Of a stretch of DNA of 13,643 bases, positions 1-6,409 are shown piece after piece. A program made the translations under genes and the position numbers. The notes below the pieces were generated by a model. The model was not told where the DNA came from. It saw only the letters and a program-made list of their open reading frames with translations, and made no database searches. Numbering within the stretch: position 1 is the first letter of the stretch; every line of letters begins with the position of its first letter. Origin of the DNA: an uncultured Paracoccaceae bacterium (lineage in GTDB: Bacteria; Pseudomonadota; Alphaproteobacteria; Rhodobacterales; Rhodobacteraceae); the NCBI GenBank assembly GCA_937952085.1, contig CALFYQ010000430.1, forward strand, positions 1-13,643. The letters run 5' to 3'.

Positions 1-582
1 GACAAGAACCCGCTGGTCCGCCGCGGGCTCGACCTGTTGCTGCGCGAGGATGGACGCTTCGAACTGGTGATGGCGACGGCGGATGCGGACGCCTTCCTTT
101 CAGATTACGCCGCGCGGGGCGTCGCGGCGCCGGTGGATGTGGCCGTCTCCGGCTGGTCGATGCCGCGGGGCGGCGACGGGCGGAGCCTCCTTCGTCGCAT
201 CTCCCACATGGCGAACCCGCCGCGAGTGGTGATCTACACCGGCGATCTGACCGACATGACGCTCCGCGCCGCGATCCGCGAAGGCGCGGCCGGCCTCGTC
301 CACAAGACCGAGCCGCCGGAGCGGCTGCTGCAGGCCGTCTCCGCCGCCGCCGCAGGGGCGCGCGACTTTCCGGCGATGGTGCGTCGCCATGCGCCGACCG
401 AGGCCTTGACCAAGCGGGAGAGCGAGCTTCTGGCCGCGCTGGCGGAGGGGGCGACGAACGAGCAACTCGCCGTCGATCTCGGCGTATCGGTCAACACGGT
501 GAAGTTCCACCTCCGGAACCTCTACGAGAAGCTGGACGTGCGGAACCGGGCGCAGGCGGTGGCGATCTATCTCAGGGAGTGA
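1..582 (+). CDS. LuxR/NarL-family response regulator with degenerate receiver, 5' partial
   Basis: The reading frame is open from base 1, so the start lies outside the window; 193 residues are visible. Order: an N-terminal receiver domain (about residues 1-115) and a C-terminal LuxR-type helix-turn-helix (about 136-190, beginning LTKRES and containing [19 protein letters not shown]). This is the NarL/FixJ layout of a DNA-binding transcription regulator. In the receiver, Thr80 (VVIYTGD) and Lys102 (GLVHK) sit at the conserved switch positions. The usual phosphoacceptor motif, Asp followed by x-S-M-P, reads VSGWSMP, so Gly51 replaces Asp. The acidic pocket reads DKNPLVRRG, with Lys in place of the second acidic residue. 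It is therefore probably not controlled by ordinary Asp phosphorylation. No histidine kinase gene lies in the window. The 3' end overlaps convergent queG by 11 bases. The family is certain; target genes are unknown. Confidence 0.9.
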   Translation, partial: DKNPLVRRGLDLLLREDGRFELVMATADADAFLSDYAARGVAAPVDVAVSGWSMPRGGDGRSLLRRISHMANPPRVVIYTGDLTDMTLRAAIREGAAGLVHKTEPPERLLQAVSAAAAGARDFPAMVRRHAPTEALTKRESELLAALAEGATNEQLAVDLGVSVNTVKFHLRNLYEKLDVRNRAQAVAIYLRE

Positions 583-1690
583 CAGGGCCGAGCGCCGCCC
601 GCCACTCCGCCTCCACCTCCGCCTCCGGGTCCGGCCGCCGGAGCGCGGCCAACTCCGCAGGCGGGATGAGGCGGGAGAGCGCCCAGACCGCCGCGCCGCG
701 CACCAGCGGCGCCTCGTCAACAAGCCGCGCCTCGGCGACAGGGGCGAGCGAACGGTCGCCGGAATTGCCGATGGCGACGAGCACGTTCCGGAGGATGCGC
801 GCCCGCCCGGTCCGCTTCACCGGGGACCCGGCGAAGCGGGCGCGGAAGGCCTCGTCGTCGAGCGCGGCCAGTTCGGCAAGGAGCGGCGGCCCGTCCTCCC
901 GCCCGCGATAGGCGATCTCGGCCGCCTCCGCGGCGAACTTGTTCCAGGGGCAGACGGCGAGGCAATCGTCGCAGCCATAGATCCGGTTGCCGATCAGCGG
1001 CCGCATCTCTCGCGGGATCGGGCCTTTCAGCTCGATCGTGAGGTAGGAGATGCAGCGCCGCGGATCGAGCCGGAACGGGGCCGGGAAGGCCGCGGTCGGG
1101 CAGATGTCGAGGCAGCGGCGGCAGGCGCCGCAATGCTCGCCATGCGGCGGGTCGGGCTCGATCTCCAGCGTGGTGAAGAGGGCGCCGAGGAAGAGCCAGG
1201 AGCCGTGCTCGCGGCTTACAAGGTTCGTGTGCTTGCCGCGCCAGCCGAGCCCTGCCGCCTCGGCCAGAGGCTTCTCCATCACCGGGGCGGTGTCGACGAA
1301 AACCTTGATCTCGCCGCCCGCACGGTCGATCAGCCAGCGCCCGAGCCGCTTCAGCCGCTTCTTCAGCACGTCATGATAGTCCCGCCCGCGGGCGTAGACG
1401 GAAATCGCCGCGCGGTCCCGCAGGGCGAGCGTCTCCATCGGGTCCGCCACCGGGCCGTAATTGTCGGCGACCATCACCACGGAGCGGGCCGCGGGCCAGA
1501 GCGCGGTCGGGTCGCCCCGCCAGTGGGCGCGCTCCGCGAGCCAGCCCATCTCGCCCTGCATCCCCGCCTCGAGGAAGCGGGCGAGGGCCGGCGCCGTCTC
1601 CGCCGCCATCGCGTCGGGGCGCGTCACGCCGAGCGCCGCGAAGCCGAGCGCCTTCGCCTCGGCTTCCAGCGCGGCGCGAAGGCCCTCCAT
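572..1690 (-). CDS. queG: epoxyqueuosine reductase QueG
   Basis: A 372-residue protein that reduces epoxyqueuosine to queuosine at the wobble position of GUN-anticodon tRNAs, the final step of queuosine synthesis. It is a cytoplasmic, cobalamin-dependent iron-sulfur enzyme. Visible marks are the N-terminal catalytic half with VYARGRDYH (99-107) and VDTAPVMEK (132-140), where Asp134 is the likely proton donor. Two 4Fe-4S cluster motifs follow: C187-x2-C190-x2-C193-x3-C197-P and C240-x2-C243-x3-C247-P, plus Cys213 in [10 protein letters not shown]. The C-terminal 80 residues ([11 protein letters not shown]..., [12 protein letters not shown]) look like the HEAT-type repeats used for tRNA binding. 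The length is normal. The ATG abuts the stop codon of the upstream FzlA-type gene (TAG-ATG, no gap), which suggests translational coupling. The 3' end overlaps the convergent response-regulator gene. None of the other queuosine genes is present. Confidence 0.96.
   Translation of the reverse strand: MEGLRAALEAEAKALGFAALGVTRPDAMAAETAPALARFLEAGMQGEMGWLAERAHWRGDPTALWPAARSVVMVADNYGPVADPMETLALRDRAAISVYARGRDYHDVLKKRLKRLGRWLIDRAGGEIKVFVDTAPVMEKPLAEAAGLGWRGKHTNLVSREHGSWLFLGALFTTLEIEPDPPHGEHCGACRRCLDICPTAAFPAPFRLDPRRCISYLTIELKGPIPREMRPLIGNRIYGCDDCLAVCPWNKFAAEAAEIAYRGREDGPPLLAELAALDDEAFRARFAGSPVKRTGRARILRNVLVAIGNSGDRSLAPVAEARLVDEAPLVRGAAVWALSRLIPPAELAALRRPDPEAEVEAEWRAALGPVTP
576..608. terminator. possible two-tier hairpin at the convergent response regulator/queG junction
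   Basis: GGAGTG at 576-581 pairs with CACTCC at 603-608, and inside it GGGC at 585-588 pairs with GCCC at 597-600. The structure covers the response-regulator stop codon and the last codons of queG on the other strand. No T-tract follows on either strand, so it is not a textbook intrinsic terminator. In DNA this rich in G and C, short stems also arise by chance. It is recorded because two convergent genes end here with no other visible terminator. Confidence 0.2.
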
Positions 1691-1704
1691 CTAGAAGTCT
1701 AGAT
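1689..1704. repeat. 16-bp CTAG-containing palindrome at the fzlA/queG junction
   Basis: Arms ATCTAGA (1689-1695) and TCTAGAT (1698-1704) are perfect inverted copies separated by two bases (AG). The element contains the last codons and TAG stop of the FzlA-type gene and the first two bases of the queG ATG (minus strand). Two CTAG tetranucleotides so close together stand out in this GC-rich context. It could be a coincidence of coding sequence, a protein-binding palindrome, or a weak hairpin over the queG start. Confidence 0.4.
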
Positions 1705-2359
1705 CGGCGTAGTGCGGCTTCGGCGGGAAGCCGGGGATATGGTCCGAGAGCACGGTGCGGAAACAGGGGCGGGACTTCACCCGCGCATACCAGTCCTTCG
1801 CCGGCGGCGAGACTTCCCACGGGCAGTCGCCGCAATAGTCGAGGCAGGAAAGGTGCGCGGCGGCGGCGAAATCGGCGAGGGTCAGCGCGTCCCCCGCCAG
1901 CCAGTTCCGCCCCTCGACCAGCCAGCCGATATATTCGAGGTGGTGCTTCACGTTCTTCGCGCCCGCCTTGACGAAGGCGCTTTCCGGGTAGCCGGCCTTC
2001 TTCAGCCGCTTGTTGACCCGCTCGTAGACGAGGTTGACCGTCACCTCCCTGTGGAACTTGTCGTCGAACCAGGCGACGAGGCGGCGCGCCTCGGCCCGGT
2101 CGATCGGGTCCGCGGGGAGGAGGCGGGGGGCGGGGCCGGTCTCCTCCAGCCATTCGCAGATCGCGTTCGAATCCGCGATCACCGCGCCTTCCTCGGTGAC
2201 GTAGACCGGCACCGAGGCGGCCGGGTTGAGCCGGAGGAAATCCGCCCGCCGCTCCCATGGGCGCTCCTCGACGAGTTCGACATCCATCCGCTTCTCGCCG
2301 AGGACGAGGCGGACCTTCCGGCAGAACGGAGAGAGCGGGAGGTGGAAGAGGCGGCGCAT
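1691..2359 (-). CDS. fzlA: GST-fold protein, FtsZ-binding FzlA type
   Basis: A 222-residue glutathione S-transferase superfamily protein. The thioredoxin-like N-terminal domain (about 1-80) opens RRLFHLPLSPFCRKVRL, with Ser10 and Cys13 at the usual active-site position and ADSNAICEWLEE (62-73) as the glutathione-site helix region. An all-helical C-terminal domain contains WLAGDALTLADFAAAAHLS (153-171). Several marks resemble the alphaproteobacterial FzlA group as I remember it rather than a detoxifying GST: LVAWFDDKFHREV (94-106), YERVNKR (112-118), KAGAKNVKHHLEYI (131-144) and the C-terminal tail PHYADLDF. FzlA binds and bends FtsZ filaments and is linked to septal wall synthesis in Caulobacter. 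Placement next to queG and 51 bases after the peptidoglycan gene mtgA fits. The start is supported by AAAGGGA (plus-strand 2364-2370) four bases upstream of the ATG. The GST fold is certain; the FzlA assignment is inference from motif memory and context. The alternative is an ordinary GST. Confidence 0.8.
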   Translation of the reverse strand: MRRLFHLPLSPFCRKVRLVLGEKRMDVELVEERPWERRADFLRLNPAASVPVYVTEEGAVIADSNAICEWLEETGPAPRLLPADPIDRAEARRLVAWFDDKFHREVTVNLVYERVNKRLKKAGYPESAFVKAGAKNVKHHLEYIGWLVEGRNWLAGDALTLADFAAAAHLSCLDYCGDCPWEVSPPAKDWYARVKSRPCFRTVLSDHIPGFPPKPHYADLDF

Positions 2360-2391
2360 CTTGTCCCTTTGCTTTGCGCCTGATTGCCGCG

Positions 2392-2423
2392 CGCGCCCCG
2401 CGAAAGCAACCTATCGGGGCGCG
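2392..2423. repeat. perfect 9-bp inverted repeat around the mtgA stop codon
   Basis: CGCGCCCCG (2392-2400) and CGGGGCGCG (2415-2423) are exact reverse complements with a 14-base loop. On the transcribed minus strand the first arm lies in the last codons of mtgA, the TAG stop (2413-2411) lies in the loop, and the second arm lies in the 51-base gap before the FzlA-type gene. No T-run follows. It is more likely an mRNA-stabilising or attenuating hairpin between two operon genes than a full terminator. Confidence 0.45.
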
Positions 2424-3136
2424 ACGCAATCGGCGCGGCCCTCGGCGCGGAGCGTATCGGCGCCTGCGGCGATGGCCCGCGCCCGGCGCTGGACATAGGC
2501 GGAGGGGCGCGCCGCGCTCCGCTCCCTCGGGTTCGGCAGGATCGCGGCGATGCGCGACGCCTCGCCGAGCGTCAGCTCGGCGGCCGGTTTGCCGAACCAG
2601 CGCTGCGCCGCCGCCTCCGCGCCGAAGACGCCAGGCCCCATCTCGGCGACATTGAGATAGACCTCCATGATCCGCGCCTTCGGCCAGGTGAGCTCGATCA
2701 GGATCGTGTAGCCCGCTTCGAGCCCCTTCCGGAGCCAGCTCGCATCCGGCCAGAGGAAGACGTTCTTCGCCACCTGCTGGCTGATCGTGGAGGCGCCGCG
2801 GCGGCGGTCGTCCTCTTCCAGCGCCTTGCGGATCTCGACGAAGTCGAAGCCGTAATGCTCGCAGAAGCGGGCGTCCTCGCCGCCCATCACGGCGCGGGCC
2901 ATGTCCGGCGAGATCTCGTCGAGATCGCGCCATTCTCGCTCCACATCGCCGCGCCGCGCCCATTCCGAGGCGATGAGATAGGTGACGGGCGGGTTCACCC
3001 AGCGATAGGCGACCGGCCAGAGGAGGAGCGCGAGGGCGACCCACAGGAAGATGCGGAAGGGCCGCCGGAGCCGGGCGAGGAGGCGCCGCCGCGGGCGCGG
3101 CGCCGCGGGAGCCTTCGGCTTCGGCTTGCGGCTCAC
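2411..3136 (-). CDS. mtgA: monofunctional biosynthetic peptidoglycan transglycosylase MtgA
   Basis: A 241-residue inner-membrane glycosyltransferase (family GT51) that polymerises lipid II into glycan strands without a transpeptidase domain. A basic, proline-rich N-terminus is followed by one membrane anchor (about 28-46, FRIFLWVALALLLWPVAYRW). The GT51 motifs come in order: GGEDARFCEHYGFD (85-98), with catalytic Glu87; RRGASTISQQVAKNVFL (112-128); RKGLEAGYTILIELTWPKAR (136-155); and MEVYLNVAEMGPGVFG (157-172). The length matches E. coli MtgA. I chose the GTG at 3136 over an in-frame upstream start (3295) because GTG overlaps the TGA of the upstream hydrolase gene by four bases (GTGA) and gives a normal N-terminus. 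The longer form would add 53 arginine-rich residues that fully overlap the neighbour. Translation is probably coupled to the hydrolase gene. Confidence 0.94.
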   Translation of the reverse strand: MSRKPKPKAPAAPRPRRRLLARLRRPFRIFLWVALALLLWPVAYRWVNPPVTYLIASEWARRGDVEREWRDLDEISPDMARAVMGGEDARFCEHYGFDFVEIRKALEEDDRRRGASTISQQVAKNVFLWPDASWLRKGLEAGYTILIELTWPKARIMEVYLNVAEMGPGVFGAEAAAQRWFGKPAAELTLGEASRIAAILPNPRERSAARPSAYVQRRARAIAAGADTLRAEGRADCVAPR

Positions 3137-4380
3137 GACGCGCGCATCCGCGCCTTCGGCGAATCCCGCCGGCTGGCGAAGCGCTCGCCCAGCGTCTCCG
3201 GCCCGGCGGCGACGGCGAAGAAGTCGAAGGCGCCGTCGCGGTCGGGGGCGGAGAGATAGCGCATGTGGAGGCTCATGGCGCGAAACCGCGTCCACGCGTC
3301 TTCCGGGTCCGGCCGGGCCCGGCCGAAGCGGGCGGTCAGGATGCGCGGCGAGCGGGCGGCGGGCGGCGCCTCCTCCAGCATCAGGAGCGGATCGATCAGG
3401 CCGAAGGTGAACGGGTCCCGCTTCGAGGATACGTCGAGCCAGAATAGATCCGGGTCCGAGGCGACGCGGATCATGTCGGCGGCGTAATCCGCGGCGCCCG
3501 GCCCGCCCGCCGCCGAGAGATAGCCGCCGACCGAGCCGAGCGTGAGGAGGGAAAGCGCAGCGCGGCCGCCGGAAAGGTCCACGTCCCGCGCCATGGCCTT
3601 GCCGAGCGCCCGCACCGCGACCGGCGCGCCGAGCGAGTGGCCGACGACCAGCACCTCATCCACCTCGTCCCGCGCGGCGCCCTCGACCGCGGCGACGATC
3701 CGGTCGGCGAAGCGGTCCAGCTTGATCTCCAGCCGGCCGGCCGGCGTCCGCCCCTCGGCGACGCGGATCAGGAATTCGAAGAGCGCGAGCATCTGGTGCG
3801 CGAAGAGCGCCCGTTCGGCCCGGAGCGACAGCCAGAGGCCGAGCGCCGCTCCCGCTGCGATGGCGGCCGGCGCGACGAAGCCCGGCGCCCCCGCCATGAC
3901 GGCGGCCGCGGCGAGCCCCCAGAAGAGCGCGGCGCCGCCAAGGACGAAAACGACAAGGACGAGAACGGGATAGAAGAGAAGCGCCGCCGGCCCTTTCGCG
4001 AAGGCGACGACCCGCCGCAGCCCGCCGGAGGCGGCGAAACGGCCGAGCGCGGCGAGGCCGGCCCCGATCCGAAGCGGCGCCGGTCGAAAGCGCCATTGCC
4101 GCACCACGTCCTCGTAGCGGAGCACTTCGAACACCGTCTCCACCGCGGGCGCGGCGGGGGCCGGTCGGAACTCGATCCGCCAGCCCTCGGAGTGCTCGGA
4201 AAGCGGCGCGGCGCGGGTGAAGGTGGGCGGCGGCTGGCTCCGTTCCGCGCCCGCGCGGGCGATCAGCCGGCGATAGCGCTCGGTCGGCGCCGGGTCGAAG
4301 CCGTGGACGTAAAGGACCTTGCGCCGCCGCACCTTGCGGCGCCGCGGCTCGCCCCCCTCGGCCCCGCCATCCGCGCTCAT
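3133..4380 (-). CDS. uncharacterised membrane-anchored alpha/beta-hydrolase
   Basis: A 415-residue protein with no name I recognise. The N-terminus has KVLYVHGFDP (21-30), a strand with an HG oxyanion-type turn. About 129-187 is strongly hydrophobic and would form two or three membrane helices (PAALLFYPVLVLVVFVLGG onwards). A lipase-type nucleophile elbow follows, VLVVGHSLGAPVAV (243-256), with Ser249. Plausible remaining triad members are an Asp near 316-322 (WLDVSSKRDPF) and His372 (SLHMRYL). This predicts a serine esterase or lipase tethered to the membrane by an insertion between the first strands and the catalytic core; the substrate is unknown. The ATG at 4380 has no clear Shine-Dalgarno and lies 43 bases after ccmB. 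The 3' end overlaps mtgA by four bases, hinting at an envelope role. No signal peptide is seen. Confidence 0.85.
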   Translation of the reverse strand: MSADGGAEGGEPRRRKVRRRKVLYVHGFDPAPTERYRRLIARAGAERSQPPPTFTRAAPLSEHSEGWRIEFRPAPAAPAVETVFEVLRYEDVVRQWRFRPAPLRIGAGLAALGRFAASGGLRRVVAFAKGPAALLFYPVLVLVVFVLGGAALFWGLAAAAVMAGAPGFVAPAAIAAGAALGLWLSLRAERALFAHQMLALFEFLIRVAEGRTPAGRLEIKLDRFADRIVAAVEGAARDEVDEVLVVGHSLGAPVAVRALGKAMARDVDLSGGRAALSLLTLGSVGGYLSAAGGPGAADYAADMIRVASDPDLFWLDVSSKRDPFTFGLIDPLLMLEEAPPAARSPRILTARFGRARPDPEDAWTRFRAMSLHMRYLSAPDRDGAFDFFAVAAGPETLGERFASRRDSPKARMRAS

Positions 4381-4423
4381 GGATGAATGGTAAACGTCGC
4401 CCCCGGCCCCGGCAATTCGCCGC

Positions 4424-5080
4424 TCACCTGAGGTTGACGCGGAGCGCCGCCGCGGCGGCGAAGGGCGCGGCGGCCAGCGCCACCAGCGTCGCCGCGCCGG
4501 AAAGAAGGAGCGCGGCCGAAGGGTCGAGCCCGGTCGAGGCCCGCTCCACCGCCCGCGCGCCGAGGATCAGCGTCGGGAGATAGAGCGGCAGGACGAGGAG
4601 GGAGAGGAGAAGACCGCCCCGCCGCACCCCGACCGTGAGCGCCGCGCCGATCGAGCCGATCAGTGACAGCGCCGGGGTGCCGACGAGGAGCGAGAGGATC
4701 AGCGTAAGATAGGCGGCCGGATCGAGGCTCAGCGTCAGCGCAAGGAGCGGGGAGAGGATGACGAGCGGCGCGCCGGTCGTCAGCCAGTGCGCCGCCGCCT
4801 TGGCGAGCACGGCGAGTTCGGGCGCGGGCGGTGCGAGCAGGATGAGATCGAGCGAGCCATCCTCCCAATCCGCCTGAAAGAGCCGGTCGAGCGAGAGAAG
4901 GCAGGCGAGGAGGGCCGAGACCCAGAGCGCCCCGCCGGCGATGCGGGAGAGCGCCTCCGGCGAGCCGCCGATGCCGATGGGCAGAAGCAGCGTCGCCATC
5001 GCGAAGAAGGCCGCCGCCATCGGCCCGCCGCCGCCGAGGCGGAAGGCGAGGACGAGGTCGCGAAGGAAGAGCGCCCTCAC
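4424..5080 (-). CDS. ccmB: heme exporter protein CcmB
   Basis: A 218-residue permease subunit of the CcmABCD complex, the membrane machinery of system I cytochrome c maturation that makes heme available to the chaperone CcmE. The start RALFLRDLVLAFRLGGGGP is typical of CcmB. About six hydrophobic segments follow (roughly 22-40, 46-64, 98-120, 125-150, 157-177, 188-212), and the conserved cytoplasmic loop LDRLFQADWEDGSLDLILL lies at 64-82. The GTG at 5080 is chosen because it overlaps the ccmA TGA by four bases (GTGA) and gives the family length. A longer in-frame extension to 5212 is an arginine/glycine-rich shadow of ccmA. ccmC, ccmD and ccmG do not follow; the next gene is a hydrolase. Confidence 0.95.
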   Translation of the reverse strand: MRALFLRDLVLAFRLGGGGPMAAAFFAMATLLLPIGIGGSPEALSRIAGGALWVSALLACLLSLDRLFQADWEDGSLDLILLAPPAPELAVLAKAAAHWLTTGAPLVILSPLLALTLSLDPAAYLTLILSLLVGTPALSLIGSIGAALTVGVRRGGLLLSLLVLPLYLPTLILGARAVERASTGLDPSAALLLSGAATLVALAAAPFAAAAALRVNLR

Positions 5081-5712
5081 CAGGCCCCCGCGAGGAACGG
5101 GTCCGCCGCCTCCGCCTCGGCCCGGCCGGGCGGGGCGAGCGCGATGCGCGGGCCGGCGGGCAGGGCGAGCGGCGTATGGGAGACCGCCACCACGATGCCG
5201 CCGCCGGCGCAATGCGCGGCGACGAGGCCGGCGAAGGCCTCCGCCGAAGCGGCGTCGAGCGAAACGGTCGGCTCATCGAGCAGCCAGAGCGGCCGGCCCG
5301 TCACGAGCAGCCGCGCGAGGCCGAGCCGGCGGCGGCGCCCGGCGGAAAGCCAGCCCGCCGGCTCCTCCGCCGCCTCGGCGAGGCCGAACCGGGCGAGCGC
5401 GGCTTCGACGTCGCCGCCGCCATGGAGCCGGGCCCAGAAAGCGAGGTTGGCGCGGACGGAAAGCTGCGGCTTCACCGCGTCGAGATGGCCGGCATAGGCG
5501 GCGCGCTCGCCCGGCGCCTCCGCGCCCTCCAGCGTCACGCGGCCGGTCGCGGCGGATAGGAGGCCGGCGATGACGCGGAGTAGCGTGGATTTCCCAGCGC
5601 CATTCGGCCCGGTGACGAGCGCCGCCTCGCCCGGCTCCACCCGGAAATCCGGCGCGGCGAGCACCCGGCGGCCGCCCCGCTCCGCCGTCACGCGCTCCGC
5701 GACCAGCGCCAT
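5077..5712 (-). CDS. ccmA: heme exporter ATP-binding protein CcmA
   Basis: A 211-residue ABC ATPase that energises the CcmABCD complex in cytochrome c maturation, on the cytoplasmic face of the inner membrane. The motifs come in order: Walker A GPNGAGKST (35-43); the Q-loop region around GHLDAVKPQLSVRANLAFW (75-93), typical of CcmA; signature LSAGRRRRLGLARLL (122-136); Walker B PLWLLDEPTVSLD (141-153); and H-loop VSHT (177-180). The signature carries Arg126 where Gln is usual (LSAGQ). The ATG lies two bases after the pyrE stop, and the 3' end overlaps ccmB by four bases, so pyrE-ccmA-ccmB should share one transcript. No separate Shine-Dalgarno is possible outside pyrE. Confidence 0.96.
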   Translation of the reverse strand: MALVAERVTAERGGRRVLAAPDFRVEPGEAALVTGPNGAGKSTLLRVIAGLLSAATGRVTLEGAEAPGERAAYAGHLDAVKPQLSVRANLAFWARLHGGGDVEAALARFGLAEAAEEPAGWLSAGRRRRLGLARLLVTGRPLWLLDEPTVSLDAASAEAFAGLVAAHCAGGGIVVAVSHTPLALPAGPRIALAPPGRAEAEAADPFLAGAW

Positions 5713-5714
5713 CG

Positions 5715-6407
5715 TCAGGTCGCGGGCGTCTCGCCGCCGTGCGCCGTCGACCAGGCGTGCGGGTCGGCGAGGAACTCGCCCACGGATTCGAGGGTCTTCT
5801 TGTCGAAATGCCCGCCGGCGCGGGCCTCCGCCAGCACGTCCCTCCAGGTGGCGAGGGAATGGAGCGTCAGCCCGGCGTTCGAGAGCCGCTCCCGCGAGCC
5901 TTCGAAGATGTCGTAGAAGAAGAGGACGAGCGTGTGCTCGCAGCGCGCGCCGGCGTTCCGCACCGCCTCGGCGAACTTGAGCTTCGAGCCGCCGTCGGTG
6001 GTCAGATCCTCGACGAGGAGGACGCGCTGGCCCTCCTCGATCACGCCTTCGATCTGCGCGTCGCGGCCGAAGCCTTTCGGCTTCTTGCGGACATACTGCA
6101 TCGGCAGGCCCATCCGCTCGGCGATCCAGGCGGCGAAGGGGATGCCGGCGGTCTCGCCGCCCGCGACTGCGTCGAAGGCCTCGAACCCGGCCTCGCGGAA
6201 AAGCTTGGAGACGGCGAAGTCCATCAGCGCGGCGCGGATGCGCGGATAGGAGATCAGCTTCCGGCAGTCGATATAGACCGGGCTCGCAAGGCCGGAAGTG
6301 AAGCGATAGGGCGGGTCGGGGCGGAAATGCACCGCCTTCACCTCCAGCAGCATCCGCGCGGTCTGCCGCGCCATCAGCGCCTCATCGGGGAAGGAATTTC
6401 CGAACAT
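5715..6407 (-). CDS. pyrE: orotate phosphoribosyltransferase PyrE
   Basis: A 230-residue cytoplasmic enzyme joining orotate to PRPP to give orotidine 5'-monophosphate, the fifth step of UMP synthesis. The PRPP-binding motif [13 protein letters not shown] is at 129-141. Other family marks are [20 protein letters not shown] (36-55), [19 protein letters not shown] (81-99) and [10 protein letters not shown] (105-114), the catalytic lysine loop. The ATG at 6407 comes two bases after the pyrC TGA and gives a normal N-terminus. The frame stays open upstream by chance over pyrC and tetR as far as 8159; that extension is arginine-rich nonsense and is not part of the gene. Length and C-terminus agree with the longer alphaproteobacterial PyrE form. 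Confidence 0.96.
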   Translation of the reverse strand: MFGNSFPDEALMARQTARMLLEVKAVHFRPDPPYRFTSGLASPVYIDCRKLISYPRIRAALMDFAVSKLFREAGFEAFDAVAGGETAGIPFAAWIAERMGLPMQYVRKKPKGFGRDAQIEGVIEEGQRVLLVEDLTTDGGSKLKFAEAVRNAGARCEHTLVLFFYDIFEGSRERLSNAGLTLHSLATWRDVLAEARAGGHFDKKTLESVGEFLADPHAWSTAHGGETPAT

Positions 6408-6409
6408 CG

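Noticed and set aside
1371..3044. 557-codon minus-strand open frame
   Set aside because: It overlaps queG, the FzlA-type gene and mtgA out of frame and has random Arg/Pro-rich composition.
4381..4423. Gap between ccmB and the hydrolase gene, considered as an internal promoter or terminator
   Set aside because: Only a four-pair stem (CGGC/GCCG) and an AT-richer patch near the hydrolase start are visible; neither is convincing.
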